A stretch of DNA of 64,000 bases from Chloropicon primus (Eukaryota > Chlorophyta > Chloropicophyceae > Chloropicales > Chloropicaceae). The translations under genes and the position numbers were made by a program. Within the stretch, counting starts at the first letter, position 1; each line of letters opens with the position of its first letter. Location of the stretch: the NCBI GenBank assembly GCA_023205875.1, contig CP060755.1:558001-622000 (forward strand). The letters are read 5' to 3'. The notes beneath the pieces were generated by a model. It was not told the origin of the DNA. It saw only the letters and a program-made list of their open reading frames with translations, and did not search any database. Shown here in pieces: positions 39,344 through 48,058 of the stretch.

Positions 39344-39813
39344 CCTCCTCTCTTCTCTTATCTTCTGCTTGCCTAGTCGTGAGAGAAGGGGCGAACTTTT
39401 TTGACTTTGGCGGAGGATTAGGGGCGACGGAGGGGGGAGCGGAGAGGGGGGATCGCGCCTTGGGAAAGCTTGTGTCGAGTTCTTTCGTTTGAGCGTTCTC
39501 TAGGAAGATTTGGTGCACTGGGGAGGATTGGACGAAGGATTGAAGGTCTTGTTTTGCTTCGAGGGAGAGAGGTGAGTGTGGCCGCTGAGGAGGGGCGCTG
39601 GAGGGGGGGATGAGGAGAGAGCGGGGGAGAATTGGGAAGACTTGTCCCCTGATCTTTGCTTCGAGCCCTCGCTTGCCACATTTGGCGCACTGGTGACTGA
39701 TTGACGTCTTGTTTTGCTTCGAAGGAGCAGAGAGAGGAGCGAGGGAGGGTTGGCGGATATCCCAGGAGACGGGATACCCCTCGTCCCCGAAGCGCGGGTC
39801 TCCTCCCAACCTG
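39344..39813. promoter_or_regulatory. Divergent promoter between UMP kinase and endonuclease III
   Basis: Both flanking genes start here and face away from each other. It contains an imperfect direct repeat (listed separately) and purine-rich tracts. No consensus box stands out. Confidence 0.4.
39507..39737 (+). repeat. Imperfect direct repeat upstream of endonuclease III
   Basis: Copies at about 39507-39570 and 39677-39737 share atttggYgcactgg and, further on, gtcttgttttgcttcga followed by purine-rich DNA. The period is about 165 bases, with weaker similarity in the spacer, which suggests an old tandem duplication. Confidence 0.65.
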
Positions 39814-40704
39814 ATGCGGTTGGGTGGACTGGGCATGGCTTTGAGAAGGGGGACTTCTTCACTGGTGCGGCAGAGGGCGGCGAAAGGGATGTCGTCCAGG
39901 GCAGCGGGAACAGTTTCAGCCTCGGCGAAGGGGGAGGCGCGGGCGAGCGTGACTGTGGACCCTGCGCTTCGGTCCAAGGCGGAAAAGATTCGAAAGCAGC
40001 TGGACGAGCTGCACCCGGATCCCCCGATTCCTCTCGACCACGAGAGTCCCTTCCAACTGCTCTGCGCCGTCGTCCTCAGCGCCCAGACGACGGACAAGGC
40101 AGTGAACCAGATTACTCCGGAACTCTTTTCTGCTGCGCCGAACCCGTCGGCAATGGCTTCCCTCGAGGTGACGAGGATCCAAGAACTGATTCGGAACATC
40201 GGGCTGTACAGAAACAAGGCCAAGTTCCTGAGCGAGCTCTCCAAGAAACTGGTGGAGGATCACAATGGCGAGGTGCCAGATACGAGAAAGGATCTGGAAG
40301 CCCTTCCAGGCGTGGGCACGAAAACGGCTAGTGTCATCCTGTCCCAGGTGCACGGCATTCCTAGCTTTCCGGTCGACACGCACATTCACCGCCTCGCGTG
40401 CCGCTGGGGCCTGTCGACGGGCACGACGGTGAAACAAGTCGAGAACGATCTCAAAATCATATTCCCGGAATCGGAGTGGAACAGCCTGCACCTTCAGATC
40501 ATCTATTACGGAAGGGAGCACGGCCAGGCTCACCAGAAGCCACCAGGGAAGGGGGGCCCCCCTTGGCCCGGGCCCATTTGCTCTTGGGCCGGGCTCGATA
40601 ACCCCCCGATGACAACTCCCGCAAAGAAGAGACGGGAGAAGGAGGAGAAGAAGAAGGGGGCGGATGGCTCGACGAGTAAGAGAGCGAGGCGAAAGCTGTT
40701 GTAA
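39814..40704 (+). CDS. NTH1: Endonuclease III (NTH) homologue without the iron-sulfur cysteines
   Basis: An intronless 296-residue protein from ATG 39814; upstream in-frame sequence lacks a suitable ATG. Endonuclease III is a DNA glycosylase/AP lyase that removes oxidised pyrimidines. Visible are FQLLCAVVLSAQTTDKAVNQ, the helix-hairpin-helix LEALPGVGTKTASVIL with the catalytic lysine, and VDTHIHRLACR with the catalytic aspartate. Where the family has a [4Fe-4S] loop (Cys-x6-Cys-x2-Cys-x5-Cys), this protein reads GREHGQAHQKPPGKGG and has a single later cysteine, so no cluster can form. The first 55 residues look like an organelle presequence, and the C-terminus is Lys-rich. The stop overlaps a TGTAA signal and lies five bases from the stop of CutC. 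Confidence 0.9.
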   Translation: MRLGGLGMALRRGTSSLVRQRAAKGMSSRAAGTVSASAKGEARASVTVDPALRSKAEKIRKQLDELHPDPPIPLDHESPFQLLCAVVLSAQTTDKAVNQITPELFSAAPNPSAMASLEVTRIQELIRNIGLYRNKAKFLSELSKKLVEDHNGEVPDTRKDLEALPGVGTKTASVILSQVHGIPSFPVDTHIHRLACRWGLSTGTTVKQVENDLKIIFPESEWNSLHLQIIYYGREHGQAHQKPPGKGGPPWPGPICSWAGLDNPPMTTPAKKRREKEEKKKGADGSTSKRARRKLL

Positions 40705-40709
40705 TTTTA

Positions 40710-41756
40710 TTATTTGCGAGGGATGGGATCACGCGTTTTTATATTTTTACAAAAGGACTCCATGATTTGCTTGGCGGACTTGATCTGGCTCGAGCCCGAC
40801 ACCCAGTGGCTTCCGAAGTCCCGGTTTGGATCCGCTCGCCAAGAATAATTCGCCTCCGAGTCGACCGTCTCCTTGAAGGAGCCGTGGATGTCCACCAGGC
40901 TTCCGAGCTCGCACCCCTCCTCTGCAGTTTGAAGGAACTCGAGTACGTTCTTACGGAAACGAGTGAGGAGCAGGAAAGGGGAACGTGTGTGAGTCAGTCC
41001 ATCGTCATCACAGCACATCACTCCAGCAGCGAGCGGAGCGGTTCGCCCAGGGACTTGCACCTTACCTTGGCATTGATCCCAGCCCCCGCCATGACAGTCA
41101 TGCCCAGATCGTTTTCCCTGACGAACCGCACCATTTCAACCACGGTGCGCAAACCGACGAAGGCAGACGACTCCTGCCCCGCCGTGAGAACCTGCGGTGG
41201 TTGGGAGACGGGACAAAGAGAGAGAGAGAGAGAGAGTCAGGTTGACCGACGCCACAAGGAAGCAGAAGGACGACCACTCGGTACATTGACTTACTCTGTC
41301 CACCCCGAGCTTGCTCAAGAGAGTCAATGCCTCCCTCCAATCGTGGACCAGGTCGATGGCCCTGTGAAAGGTCATGCCCAGGCTGTGCTCCTTGCACTTG
41401 GCCACCAATCTGGCCGTGACACCTTCGTCCACTTTCCCTCCGCGCGTCAGGGCTCCGAAGACGACGCCGTCCGCTCCCAGTGAGGCCGCGTAGTCGATGT
41501 CCGAGCACATCGACACAACTTCCTCCTCGGAATACGTGAAGTCCCCAGGCCTCGGTCGGACCATCACGAAGATGGAACATCTAGTAGGTTTCTCTCCTCG
41601 CTTCCCCTTGAATATCTCATTGATTGTCGCCACAACTCCGGGGCTCGGGGTGAGTCCCCCATGCTTGAGCGAGGAGCAGAGCTCGATCCGGTCGGCACCA
41701 CCCTCCGCCGCCCTCCTCGCCGACAGGATGGTATCCACGCACACTTCGAGCTTCAT
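40710..41756 (-). CDS. CUTC: CutC family protein, three exons
   Basis: Three exons: 41295-41756, 41066-41191 and 40710-40949. Their GT-AG introns of 103 and 116 bases are both phase 0. The product has 275 residues. CutC is a TIM-barrel protein linked to copper homeostasis; its biochemical role remains unclear. Visible blocks are LEVCVDTILSARRAAEGGAD and RIELCSSLKHGGLTPSPG at the N-terminus, FVMVRPRPGDFTYSEEE, GADGVVFGALTRGGKVDE, MTFHRAIDLVHDW, and across the first join RVLTAGQESSAF, then VMAGAGINAK. The protein blocks confirm both splices. The first intron carries a CT microsatellite on the sense strand. Confidence 0.93.
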
Positions 41757-41918
41757 CGAGGGTCGACAGCTACCACTGGATAATGATATTGATGGCAGCA
41801 AAGCATGGAGAGAGAGAGAGGTGAGAGGTGAGAGGGGGGGGCGGACGCAATCGCACGGGATGCCATGATTAAGAATAGATTGAAGTCGCTTGTACAATGT
41901 GTGCCAGCTACCCTCACC

Positions 41919-42498
41919 TTAAGCCTGCGGTGAAGATGCCTTGGACTTTTGGTAGAGGTAAGCGAGGGCTACTAGGACGAAGGGCAGTATCGCTTTGATG
42001 AAGGTGACGACTGGACTCGGGGCGCCATTTCTAGCGGAAGATGCTCCGGATGCTCCGGATGCCGCGATGCCTCCCGTGCTTCTCAACCTTTTCTTGTCAT
42101 CCTCGTGCAGGTCCCCAATGACCAAACCTTCAAGCTGTTTCCTCGCCGTGGCACTATGTACGACGTCCTCGAAGTCTTCCGTCGCGTCCCTTCCCGTCAC
42201 GTCGACGATGATCTCGCCACCCCCTGGATGGTCGTCGAGGAACTTGGTCACGTCGTAGACCTGCGAGTCGAATCGAGCGAGACGCACAGATGAAATGAAA
42301 CTCCTGTGTCAGACGCCAAACCGTCATTCGTCGTCGTCGTCGTCGTCGTCGTCGTCTGTCGAGAGTGTGTTCGCCGCTTTATTAGCGAGTAGGAGAGAGA
42401 GAAGACTCTGTTACCTTGCCGAACATGATGATCCAGCAGTCATCGTAAGTGTTGTGCTTCTTGCACTCCTCTAGGGTGTACACCTTGGTCGCCGTCAT
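41919..42498 (-). CDS. Cytochrome b5, tail-anchored
   Basis: Two exons, 42415-42498 and 41919-42260, with a 154-base GT-AG intron, give 141 residues. Exon 1 encodes the first strands (TLEECKKHNTYDDCWIIMFG) and exon 2 the haem core. The haem-ligand histidines lie in FLDDHPGG and in VVHSATAR. A C-terminal hydrophobic anchor (VTFIKAILPFVLVALAYLY) with a short basic tail indicates insertion in the ER or outer mitochondrial membrane. It passes electrons to desaturases, hydroxylases and P450s. The intron contains a CGT/ACG trinucleotide run. The start region overlaps the edge of a tandem duplication. Confidence 0.95.
42328..42356 (-). repeat. (CGT)n microsatellite in the cytochrome b5 intron
   Basis: About nine trinucleotide copies lie within the single intron. 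Confidence 0.9.
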
Positions 42499-42502
42499 GG
42501 CG

Positions 42503-42820
42503 CCTCGCCTCTTCCTCGCCACAGGATCTCTCCTTCATCTCGCCTCGCCTCGAGGCGTTTGAATGAGGAACGAGAGGAGATGACGAGGGAGAGAGGGGTT
42601 TGATGATCAAGGCCGATGGAGGGTCGAGGGCCTTGATCTGGACTTGATCTTCCTCACCTCGCCTCTTCCTTGCCTCCCGTTCATCAGGATCTCTCCCTTT
42701 CATTGCTTATCATGATGAGAAACGAACGAAGAGGAGAGGAGACGAGGGAGAGAAGTGCTTGATGATGGTGATCAAGGCCGATGGAGGATAGAGGGCCCTT
42801 GATCTGGAGTTGAGTCCCTC
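42503..42820. repeat. Tandem duplication of about 155-165 bp upstream of cytochrome b5
   Basis: Unit A (42503-42656) and unit B (42657-42820) line up along their length. Shared blocks are cctcgcctcttcct, aggatctctcc, gacgagggagaga, gatcaaggccgatgga and ccttgatctgga. They have diverged by substitutions and small indels. Unit A abuts the cytochrome b5 start codon at 42498. Confidence 0.85.
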
Positions 42821-43996
42821 CCTCGGGCGTCCGATGCTTCGTGCAAGATTGGCCATGGAGACCCAGCACCACCCGAACTCTCCCTCCCGTGAGATGCGAG
42901 TGGTTGGAGGGAAATGAAAGAGTAACGCCTCCGCTCGTGCTTGATACTCGGGTGAGGAGGACTGCTGTTGCGGATCACGGTAATCCGGTTATCTCGGCAG
43001 GGCCAAGGCGTGACCTGCTTTGCGAACGCGCCCAAGCTTGCTTCCAAACCCCACCATGAATCATGAAGGATGAGCACCATCTCAAACTTTGAGACTCCAA
43101 AGGTGTTTTTATTTTAGGTTTTAAGGCTTTAAAAGGCGATGACTGCCGTGTTCCACAATGACTTTTCGCAGTGGGCAGCAACGACAAGAAGTTGCACAAT
43201 AGTGGCACAAAGTTGGCTTGCTTGGCTCCCTCGGAACGATTCGTAGACGACTTCTTCACCCCCGAGCGTGGTTGTGCAGAGCAACGTAGGGGAGTTTATG
43301 CTTCAAAGTTTTTCGACCTTGGAAGCACGAGTGCAGAGGCGTGTGGTCGTTTGCTTTGGGAAGGGCATCATCCTCTGCTCCAAGAAAAAGAAAGGAAAAG
43401 GCTCCCGGGGATTGGGCTTGGCGTTGTCCAGTTCGTACCCCCCGTTCAAAACACACAAGCATCAATCCTTCAAAAATACCCCAAAATCATCGTAGTTCAG
43501 TGTTTCGTTTCAATGGTCACAACAAACGAAAAGAGAAAAGCGTTGCGTGGGGCGACCAAGCGAGGGGTTGGATCGAATCGCGGATCCGGGCTCTGCCTCT
43601 GCCCCCTTCCTACCTCATGCACTCAACACACCATCATGCTTGAATAAGTGGTCGGCAGGCACTGGTTCCCTTCATCACAAAGCACAGCTGGGACAAAAGC
43701 TTTGGTGCACTTTGTCATAGAAGAAGGGAACTCCTCCAGGTTCTGTCCGTTTAGGGTGCCTGTGACCTCCTCAACGTCCTGTGTCGAATGTCACGGCGAC
43801 ACAGAGCAAGCGAGAATGAGCGTCTTGCTCGGCACATCCGCCGCCCGGGCGTGCACTCGAGGGAGACACGGCCTTGGTGCCCGCCACCAAGGCGTGTTCT
43901 CGCGGTGGTTCAGGGCGAAAGTGAAAAGGGTAGATTACATACAAAAAAACTTACAAACTTTTACAAATTATACCGAAGCACGAGCTCTCTCCTTCT
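42821..43996. other. Gene-poor gap
   Basis: About 1.2 kb with no protein gene I can support; reading frames are short, begin without good ATGs and show no domain. The right half holds a cluster of strong hairpins (listed separately). Three TTACA words at 43935-43965 are minus-strand TGTAA signals for the next gene. Confidence 0.55.
43664..43897. other. Hairpin cluster, possible structured RNA
   Basis: Four inverted repeats follow each other. First, GTTCCCTTC (43665) with GAAGGGAAC (43723), with inner ACAAAG/CTTTGT and AGCT/AGCT pairs. Second, CTGTGTCG (43779) with CGACACAG (43797). Third, GAGCAAG (43804) with CTTGCTC (43824). Fourth, GCCTTGGTG (43871) with CACCAAGGC (43885), extendable by four pairs past a bulge. 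No RNA family was recognised on either strand, and the H box expected of an H/ACA snoRNA is absent between the first two. Confidence 0.3.
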
Positions 43997-44894
43997 TCAT
44001 CGCCTCGGCACGACGCAGTACCGCGCGGCTTCCGCGGCCGCTGCCGCGGCGGACGCTGCCGCGGCTGTTGCCTCAGAAACCGCGCGACTGAGGTCAACCG
44101 TGGAGTCGCCCCTCATGTACCTGCTGCCTTCCAGTTCCTTCATCCTCTCTGCTATGCCCTGCTTCTCTTCCGCCAGGAGCGCCATCTTTGAGAAGAGCTT
44201 CTTCTCCGAAGCCTTCCTGAACTTGGACTCCACCGAGTGAACCACCACCGCCGTGGCCAACGCCACTCCGATGTAGGGGCTGGCCTTCCTTACCGGGGGA
44301 GGCACCACCGCCCAGAAGTCGCTCGCACCTTTCTTCACGCTGTCAATCGTCGGCTTCAGCACGTCCACGTTCACCTTCATCTCCATGGCCGGGCCTCTGA
44401 GCTCGGCAGCCTGGGCAAGAGGAAAGAAAAAGCGAAGCGAAGCGAAACAAAAGCAAACCAGCAGAGCTTCCGCGTCAGCAGGAAGGAACGGGGAGCGTGA
44501 ATGAGGGGGACGAAGGAGGCGGCGGCTCCCGCTCCCTTACCTTCTTCTTCAGAGTGGAGCCCACATGAGCGGAGACGTCCTTCGCTGCGGACTCGAGGGA
44601 CTTCCACCACACCTTGGCCGGCGCCTTCTTCGCCGCCTTTCCTGCTGCAGAGCCCGCGGCCTCTTGCACGGTCTTCGAAACCCCAGCCGCGACGGCCTCT
44701 GCCTTGTGCGTGTTGGCCGCACCTCCACCATGTTTTGCCCCGTTCCCATTCTCTTGGATGGACTTTGCTACGGTTGTGAGAAACCTCCTGGCGTGGTGCG
44801 TCGTGACGCGGGCCCTGGCCCTCCTTGTCCTCAACGCAGACGACGCGACCCTCCGACCCGACACCTCCACCTTCTGCCACTCCGACAACTCCAT
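43997..44894 (-). CDS. Unrecognised Ala-rich protein with one hydrophobic helix
   Basis: Two exons, 44541-44894 and 43997-44410, separated by a 130-base GT-AG phase-0 intron, give 255 residues. I do not recognise a family. The first 45 residues are basic (RRARARVTTHHARRFL) and could be an organelle presequence. An Ala/Lys/Gly-rich helical region follows. Next comes a conserved-looking segment (VLKPTIDSVKKGASDFWAVV...PYIGVALATAVVVHSV) containing one hydrophobic helix of about 18 residues, then a charged helix and an Ala-rich C-terminus. Three minus-strand TGTAA signals follow the stop. Membrane association in an organelle is an inference. Confidence 0.65.
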
Positions 44895-45188
44895 CACCTC
44901 TCCGTCCGTCTCTCTCTCTCTCTCCCTCTTTGGTCCTCGCCTCTGTCGACGACGTTTGCTCGCTCTCTGTCTCTTCCTGCAGGTTTTTTGATTTTCCTCC
45001 CTCCTCATCGATGAAGACTCGATGGATGGACGACGAGAAGATGAGGAGGAGGAGAGGGTGAGAGGGTGAGGGGAAGGGAGGCCGGGCAAGCAAGCACACA
45101 TCATCTCTTCTGCTTCTGCTTCTGCTTCTGCTTCCACTCCTCCCCCCTCCCCCCCCCTCTCTCTCTGTGTCTATAGTATTATTTGATG

Positions 45189-45231
<43 letters not shown>

Positions 45232-45607
45232 CGTTCGAGCCTCGATCATCATCGAGGAGATGATGGTGATGGAGGAGGAAGATAGTGAGGCAGGGCAATA
45301 CCTTTCCTCCCCCTCCCCTTCTCTCTCTCTCTCTCTCTTAAAGGGTCGGATCTCTCAAACCAAGCCTTCAGCTTTTCTCTTCCTCTCCGGGGAATGAATG
45401 AATGAATGAATGAATGATGGAGGCAAAGCAAGAAGTTCCCATCGAAAGCAAGCAATCAGGACGACATCCCTCCCTCCTCGGGTTCTACATCCCTCCCCCT
45501 CCCCCTCCACCATCTCCCTCCCTCCTCACCATCGGCGAACGAACTCGCCTTCATCAAATTTTGGATAAGCATAAGCTTTCGTCGTCGTCGTCGTTGTTGC
45601 TGTTGTG
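44895..45607. other. Divergent gap with microsatellites
   Basis: Between the minus-strand Ala-rich gene and the plus-strand chorismate mutase gene. It holds a CT run at about 45193-45228, a second at 45320-45340, and six copies of GAAT at about 45392-45416. No gene was seen. Confidence 0.6.
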
Positions 45608-46768
45608 ATGAGGATGACGGCGTCGCAAGGGTTGGTGGTGAGGAGGAGGAATCCGGGAGCCTCGGCTAATGTCGCGGCGTCCTCGTCTTCCTCCTCTCCG
45701 TCCTCCTCGACCGGGAACGCCGCTCGCAAGCCGCCGCACCCCTCGAGGAGGACCACGGGTTTTAGCCATTGCAGGGCAACGGTCAAGGGAGACCCAGTGT
45801 CCTCGCCGTCCCTCAGTCTCGAACTCGACAAAGTTCGGGACGCTCTCATTCGGATGGAGGATAGCATCATCTTCGCTATCATAGGCAAGTTCGCGTCCTC
45901 TCCCTCGTGCTCGAAAGTCACGACATCCCAGGCACGGACGAGGAGGAACTGAACTGAACTGAGCTGACTCTCTCTCTCTCTCTCTCTCCCTCTTCTTCTC
46001 TCTTCTTCTCTCTTGTTGCTCTGGTCCGTCTGGACAACAATGTGGCGAGCAGAGAGGAGCCAGTTCCTGAAGAATGGCAAAGTGTACGAGCCTGGAGCAA
46101 TCCCGGTGCCAGGCTTCTCCAAGGAAACGGGCGAACAACAATCTATGGTGGAGTACATACTGAGGGAGACGGAGAGGCTCCACGGGTCGATCAGGAGGTA
46201 TACGTCTCCGGATGAGCACGCCTTCTACCCGAGGGACTTGCCTCCCCTGGTGCTTCCCCCGATAGAGTACCCGAGCCTCCTTCACCCTTACGCGGAGACC
46301 ATCAACATAAACGACAAGGTCATGGCCATGTACTTTGCGGACCTCCTGCCCAGGATCTGTGACGACGGTGACGACGGGAATTACGGGTCAAGCGCTCTGT
46401 GCGATATCAACTTGCTGCAGGCTCTGTCCAAGCGAGTGCACTACGGAAAGTATGTCGCGGAGTCCAAGTTCAGGGACAAGCCGGAGCTGTACGAGCCCTT
46501 GATCACCGCCAAGGATGAGGCGGGAATCATGGACCTGCTGACGGTGGAGAGCGTCGAGAGGAAGGTGGTGAGGAGGGTGAAGAACAAGGCCTGCGTGTTC
46601 GGTCAGGACATCTTGGACGTCATGGGAACGATATCGCTGACCAAGGAGGCCTTGGAGAAGAGCAAGTCCAAGGTGGAGCCCGAGAGGGTGGCGAAGCTGT
46701 ACAACGAATGGATCATGCCCCTGAACAAGCAGGTCCAGCTGGACTACCTCCTCCACAGGCTGGATTGA
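45608..46768 (+). CDS. Chorismate mutase, plastid, with a GC-AG intron
   Basis: Two exons, 45608-45884 and 46053-46768, give 330 residues. The enzyme converts chorismate to prephenate in Phe/Tyr synthesis and is of the AroQ plant/yeast type. The first 75 residues are Ser/Arg-rich and look like a plastid transit peptide. The mature start LELDKVRDALIRMEDSIIF joins across the intron to ERSQFLKNGKVYEPG. Conserved blocks follow: SPDEHAFYPRDLP, INDKVMAMYFADLLPRI, DDGNYGSSALCDINLLQALS, KRVHYGKYVAESKF and WIMPLNKQVQLDYLLHRLD. The donor reads G|GCAAGT; only the GC-AG splice gives the expected protein. An allosteric Trp/Tyr site is likely but cannot be judged from the sequence. Confidence 0.93.
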
Positions 46769-47052
46769 AGGGCCGCGCGAAACTGGGAAGGTGCTGTTGC
46801 GCTTGCACGAGCACTAGCATTCTGGAAGGGAAAAAGCATCTTTTATTCTCTCTGCCTTTTAATTTAGAGTCAGTCACACACCACTTCTCCCCGTGCCTGC
46901 TGCGGCCTCTCGCCCTCCAAGTCGCAAGCCGAGCAAGCGATGGTGCCCCCTTGCCAAAGTCGATCCCCCCCCTCCGGCGCCACCACACACTCTCTCCCCG
47001 TCCCATCCCACATCCCACGTCGCATCCTATCCATACGCGAAAAAGCATTCGA

Positions 47053-47424
47053 TTAGGTGGCCCTGCCCTTCTGGCACTCCGTCGTGCACCGCTTCAGGCA
47101 CTGGTCGTTCCAGGCGGGAACTTGGTGCATGTTCATGCAGACGACCCTCTGGCACGACTCCGTGCAGGAATCCGCCCGCGACACTCCGCACACCGTCACG
47201 CACGACTGTGGCGTCACATCCTTGGCAAGGCCGCCCAAACGTCTCAAGAGTCTATCCGAAGTGCACACGCGCTCGCAGACGAATGAAGGGTCCGCACCGT
47301 CGTCATCCTTGTTCCTCATCCGTCCCTCCGCGCTCCTCTTCTTCCCTTTGCTCGTCACTCCACGCAGAAGCACCACGGGCGCGAACACCGCCGCTGCTAT
47401 CCCCCATGCCGAAGGCACAACCAT
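47053..47424 (-). CDS. Small cysteine-rich protein with N-terminal membrane helix
   Basis: A 123-residue intronless protein from ATG 47424. Residues about 5-24 form a hydrophobic helix (SAWGIAAAVFAPVVLLRGV), followed by a basic, acidic linker. The C-terminal 75 residues hold ten cysteines, mostly as C-x3-C pairs (CERVC, CVTVC, CTESC, CLKRC, CTTEC). The spacing suggests disulfide-linked helices, similar in style to CHCH or small-TIM proteins, but I cannot assign a family. The segment HQVPAWNDQCLKRC looks conserved. A membrane-tethered domain in the mitochondrial intermembrane space, plastid or secretory lumen is possible. It converges on chorismate mutase, 284 bases away. Confidence 0.7.
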   Translation of the reverse strand: MVVPSAWGIAAAVFAPVVLLRGVTSKGKKRSAEGRMRNKDDDGADPSFVCERVCTSDRLLRRLGGLAKDVTPQSCVTVCGVSRADSCTESCQRVVCMNMHQVPAWNDQCLKRCTTECQKGRAT

Positions 47425-47589
47425 CCTCTCTCTCTCTCTCTCTGTGTCTGTGTGCCCTCACCACAACGCCGCTTCCCTCGAGCGACGAGTCCAACGAAAG
47501 ATTACGAAAAGAAGATTCCGTTCGTGTTGTCCTCTCCTCCTCCCCTTCCTCTTCACCTCCGCCCTTACCGATCGATCGATCGATCCCTC

Positions 47590-47641
<52 letters not shown>

Positions 47642-48058
47642 ATGATCGCGATCATAACGGGCCCAGCGATCGGAGGGCGACGAAGAGGACCAGGGGAAAG
47701 CGATCGCAAGTAGAGGACGCGCGAGGCAAGGGGAGCGGTAGAGGGTGCGTCAGTGACAAGGGTCTTGTCGCGAGCTTTCGGTGGATACCTTGGTCGAACG
47801 GAACGGCGCTGTGGTGAGGATTTGAAGCCGAACGACAGGCGAGGCTCAGAGAGTGACAGTGAGAGAGGACGAGGGATCGGTCGATCGAACGCGAAGGGCG
47901 AAGAAGTGAAGCAAAGGGGAGGCTGTGAGGAGGATCCGAGGACAGAAGCTCGCGTGTTGGTCTCTGTCTCTGTCTCTCTCTTTCTCTTTCTCTTTCTCTT
48001 TCTCTCTGTCGTTCCTTCTCTCTCTCGTTACGGCGTAGGTCTTTTCGCGCGAGAGAGG
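47425..48058. other. Divergent promoter region with long (TC)n tract
   Basis: Between the cysteine-rich gene (minus) and the ankyrin gene (plus). TC dinucleotides run from about 47593 to 47638, after GATC repeats (gatcgatcgatcgatc) at about 47570-47585, with a second TC-rich stretch at about 47961-48035. No gene was recognised. Confidence 0.6.

Noticed and set aside
43171-43647. 158-codon plus-strand frame in the gene-poor gap
   Set aside because: Begins with GTG, has no recognisable domain, and its composition matches the surrounding non-coding DNA.
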